From Stromatinia cepivora (lineage: Eukaryota; Ascomycota; Leotiomycetes; Helotiales; Sclerotiniaceae): a stretch of 64,000 nt of DNA. Below are positions 60,963-64,000 of this stretch, piece by piece; position 1 is the first letter of the stretch; each line of letters opens with the position of its first letter. The notes beneath the pieces were generated by a model. The model ran no database searches, was not told where the DNA came from, and saw nothing but the letters and a program-made list of their open reading frames with translations. The position numbers were made by a program, and so were the translations under genes. The DNA lies in the NCBI GenBank assembly GCA_014898415.1, contig RCTD01000017.1, positions 1,177,001-1,241,000 of the forward strand, written 5' to 3'.

Positions 60963-62249
60963 ATTGTATAGATTATTAATAACAATAATATTAATAAAGC
61001 TAATTGCTAAACGATTGAACCAAAATGTAAAGTAGATATTATAAAGACTGGTTTTGAAAAATCGGAAAAAGAATAAATAATACAAATTCTAAGGATTATA
61101 TCGATGATCTCCCAAAAGTCTTAAATACCATCAAAAATGAAGGGAAATTTGAAGAATTCGTTAAAAACCATTTCCTAGAACTTCTAATTAATATTCTAAA
61201 TTTTAAGATAATCTTAAATTTTATAAAGTTCAATATAGATATTATTCGAATTGATTTTGATTTTGATATTGAAGATATATTTGATAATATTAAAAATTCA
61301 GAACTAAAAGGATTTCAGGAATACTTTGTTATTAATGGTATTCATTTCGATTTGAAAGAATTTAAGATAGAAAGTAATGTTTGAAAGAAACTAATTGATA
61401 TCAAATCCGAAATTCTCGTTTCGATTAATAGTATATATAAAAAAAAGAAAAACAAAATAAAACCTTTAAACGAAACAAAATATATTGATAAAGAAATCCC
61501 AGAAGATAACCCTAATTGATTAAAATTGAAATATACAAAATATTTTAAATATCAATTATCAAATCCCTTTTCGAAATATTTGATATTATATTTCGATATC
61601 AAATCTGAAGATTTTTGATTAATATAAAAATATTTAATATTATTAAATATCGAAGATATATTTTGAAAATATAAAAAGGAATTTCTTTTTGTATTATTAC
61701 AGAATCGAAAAGCAATATTAATTTTTAATTAAATTGAAATCAATAATGTCAAACTTTCAATTACTTTATTATAGATTATTAAGATAATACTATATAAAAT
61801 CTGATAAACTCTTAATTTTATATCCCTTAAAACCTTTTTATTAATAGTTATCGAAATAATAAAAGATTATATCAAACAAAGTATATTAAAAAAAGGAGAA
61901 GGACTATATCGAAACCTTTAATATTTAATTAAAAAGAATGAAGTTGGCAAATACTATATCATTATTATAATAATAAAAGTAAATACTATAATTCTGTAAG
62001 ATATAAATATACTTTCAAATTTAAAGGAATTTATTGAACAAATAATTGGATATTTATTAATATCCTTGATTAATTTCTTCTTTAAATATGATCAAATATT
62101 TTTAAATAAAAAGAATAGAAATATCATTATTATTATAATCCCTCTTAATTTGATAAGATTTATTATTCTATTACAAAAAACTATTAATTCGATTGTTCAA
62201 TTTATAAAGATTATATCAAAAATATTATAAGATATCATATTTAATATTA

Positions 62250-63170
62250 TTATACCTTATTTAGATAATATTGGAATTAAAGATTTCAGAATTCAATATA
62301 ATAAAACTGAAATTGAATCTGGATTAAAGAAGTTCATTATTGAGTATCTGAAAAACCTAGATATTACAATAGAATGCATTAAATGTATAAAATATATTAT
62401 CAATATCAAATCCAAATAATATTACAATAAAATCCGAATCGTAGATTATTATATCAATTCTAAAAGAAGAAATCCTGATATTATCAAAATCATTAAGATA
62501 TTTGAATGATTATTTTATTCGAATAATTATAAAATTAGAATATTCTTTAGAGTATATATCTTTTATTGATTTTGAATAAAGAATTTCGTTATTATTATAG
62601 AGTTTCTTTATATATTATTAAAGAAAAATATAGAATTTATTTGAATTGTTAATTATAATATTATAATAATTTTATTGAAAGACAAATTAACTTCAGCTTT
62701 AATTCTTCTTTTATTGATTTATTTATCTAAAACCGGAATTATTATATTCGCTATTGATACTAGTTTAATAGAATAGGGAGCTATTTTAAATCAAATATAT
62801 AATGATAAATTTTATATTGTTGTTAAATATAAAAGTAATATATAGAATTATATTGAATGGAATTATAATATTATTAAAAGAGAATATAAAGGAATATTCA
62901 AAACTCTACAAAAATATAAAAGAAATCTTTATAGTATTCATTTCTTTTTAGAAATTGATATAAATATATTTATAGTTTAATTAAATAAAGCAATTATAGA
63001 TCTATTTAATACTTTGGTTATAAGATAGATTATTTGGATCAAGCTTTTCGATTTTGATGTTAGATATATTCCTGGAAACAAAAACATTATTGCAAATACT
63101 CTATTACAACGATTGCAAATTACTTCGAATAATATTGATAAGGAATATAAAGAAGATATTGATAATTCGA
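62250..63170 (+). pseudogene. Reverse transcriptase / RNase H relic of the second Gypsy element
   Basis: At 62252-62345 the frame reads PYLDNIGIKDF, the catalytic YLDD changed to YLDN. Downstream are the thumb (NKIRIVDYYINSKRRNPD, SNNYKIRIFFRV), the RNase H start IIFAIDTSLIE-stop-GAI (Trp changed to stop) near 62750-62790, and the linker LFDFDVRYIPGNKNIIANTL at about 63045-63105. Confidence 0.82.
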
Positions 63171-63659
63171 TTATTACAGATTTGAATTCGTTATAGATAG
63201 ATCCGGTAATGGGTATAAATAGCTCCAAAATTTTAAGATCGTTTCAAATTTTGGAAAATGGAAATGAAAGGATGTAAATAATCATTCAGTATATCATTAT
63301 ATTACAGAAATCTAAAAATATATTAATAAAGGATTAACAAGTTTTCAAAAAGGAAGCTTTCAATTTCTATATAAAGGATCATTATCTATTCAAAATCCAG
63401 AAAAACAGATTATTTCCCATCTATATAATAACAAACAACAATCTAATCGAAAAAGCAAAAATTATAATTCGAATATATAAAAAATTAAATTATAAAGATT
63501 TAGAATCATTATATACTAAAATATATAATTATTATTAATGAAATGGAATATACAAAGATATAAAAAATTAAATAACTTTTTATTTCGTTTGCTAATTTAG
63601 ATTATTTAAATAAATAAATAAATCAATAATTACTATTTAGATTTTAGATATTTGATATA

Positions 63660-63998
63660 AAATTGATATGGATATTACAAAAATGCTTGATAATCATAAA
63701 TTCAAATACCTTATTGTTCTACAAGAAAATCTGAATAATTGAATAGAAATTAAAGTTTTATAGAATATTATTTCGAAAATGATTACCAAATTCCTTTATA
63801 AAATAATCTATCATTATAATCTCTTTGAAGAAATTATTATAAATAAAGGATTTGAAAATAAAAATACTATACTTATTTATTATAAAAAATATAGAATCAA
63901 CAAAATCAAGATATCAATCTATCATCCACAAATCAATGGAATAATAAAAAGAGATTATTATCCTATTACAAAAGCATTTTCCCATTTATCACAAAAAA
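63660..63998 (+). pseudogene. Integrase core relic of the second Gypsy element
   Basis: Contains DIDITKMLDNHKFKYLIVLQ (first catalytic Asp region), a block FENKNTILIYYKKYRI and KISIYHPQINGIIKRDYYP (the H-P-Q-x-N-G-x-x-E region with Glu changed to Lys). It continues past the window edge. Confidence 0.82.
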
Positions 63999-64000
63999 GA

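Larger units (their letters stand above)
57438..64000 (+). mobile_element. Second Ty3/Gypsy element, 5' LTR to integrase, runs off the window
   Basis: Starts with a 292-bp LTR (57438-57729) followed by a possible tRNA primer site, then on the plus strand Gag (about 58.3-59.9 kb), protease (60.68-60.76 kb), reverse transcriptase (61.5-62.5 kb), RNase H and linker (62.7-63.2 kb) and integrase (63.66 kb to the end). This is the Ty3/Gypsy order (RT before IN). The 3' LTR is outside the window. Coding regions are riddled with RIP-type stops. It lies in opposite orientation to the element at 47764 and belongs to a different family (different LTR and RT blocks). Confidence 0.85.

Noticed and set aside
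46530..64000. Inserted mitochondrial DNA, suggested by the very high AT content
   Set aside because: The recognisable relics are nuclear retrotransposons with LTRs and target duplications; no mitochondrial gene or rRNA is seen, and changes are RIP-type transitions.

Overview
The window is nuclear DNA of a filamentous ascomycete. Genes are intron-containing, most introns are 49-120 bp with GT..AG ends and CTAAC/CTGAT-like branch sites, and the gene set is fungal (AreB-type GATA factor, KRE6, TOK channel, SRF1, GPI-type cutinase). Long AT-rich blocks of mutated retrotransposons carry the mark of repeat-induced point mutation (RIP). I infer a leotiomycete, probably a Botrytis/Sclerotinia-like species; the species is not provable from this sequence alone.

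Positions 1-40,300 are a gene-rich euchromatic arm with about twelve genes. In order: a large protein with an HEIGH metallopeptidase-like motif (+), an S1/P1 zinc nuclease (-), KRR1 (-), an areB/asd-4-type GATA factor (+), the mismatch-repair MutL protein PMS1 (+), isopropylmalate dehydratase LEU1 (+), the beta-1,6-glucan synthesis protein KRE6/SKN1 (-), two tandem paralogous Cys-rich proteins of unknown function (-,-), a mitochondrial Mit_KHE1-type protein (-), the phospholipase D regulator SRF1 (+) and a two-pore outward-rectifier K+ channel TOK1 (+). I worked out exon-intron structures by hand for phase, splice sites and family motifs. Total coding length is a multiple of three for all of them except areB, whose first junction is unresolved.

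Positions 40,300-43,700 and 46,300-64,000 are AT-rich transposon islands. The first holds a small LTR element (170-bp LTRs, 5-bp target duplication AAAAT) whose interior shows only gag. One of its LTRs is itself split by a 194-bp solo LTR with target duplication CTTTT. Between the islands sits an isolated secreted, probably GPI-anchored cutinase-family esterase. The second island is a nested pile: a Copia LTR and a Copia reverse-transcriptase relic (-), a complete Ty3/Gypsy element (47,764-54,172, minus, 320-bp LTRs, target duplication TGTAC), and a second Ty3/Gypsy element (+) that starts at 57,438 and runs off the window. All retroelement coding regions are broken by stops of RIP type (Trp to stop, Cys to Tyr, Asp to Asn).

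Most genes are unrelated housekeeping functions with no operon-like organisation. The strongest candidates for something undescribed are the tandem 7-Cys paralog pair with the same intron position, the 12-nt microexon carrying a zinc ligand in the nuclease, and the gag-only LTR element with a nested solo LTR.
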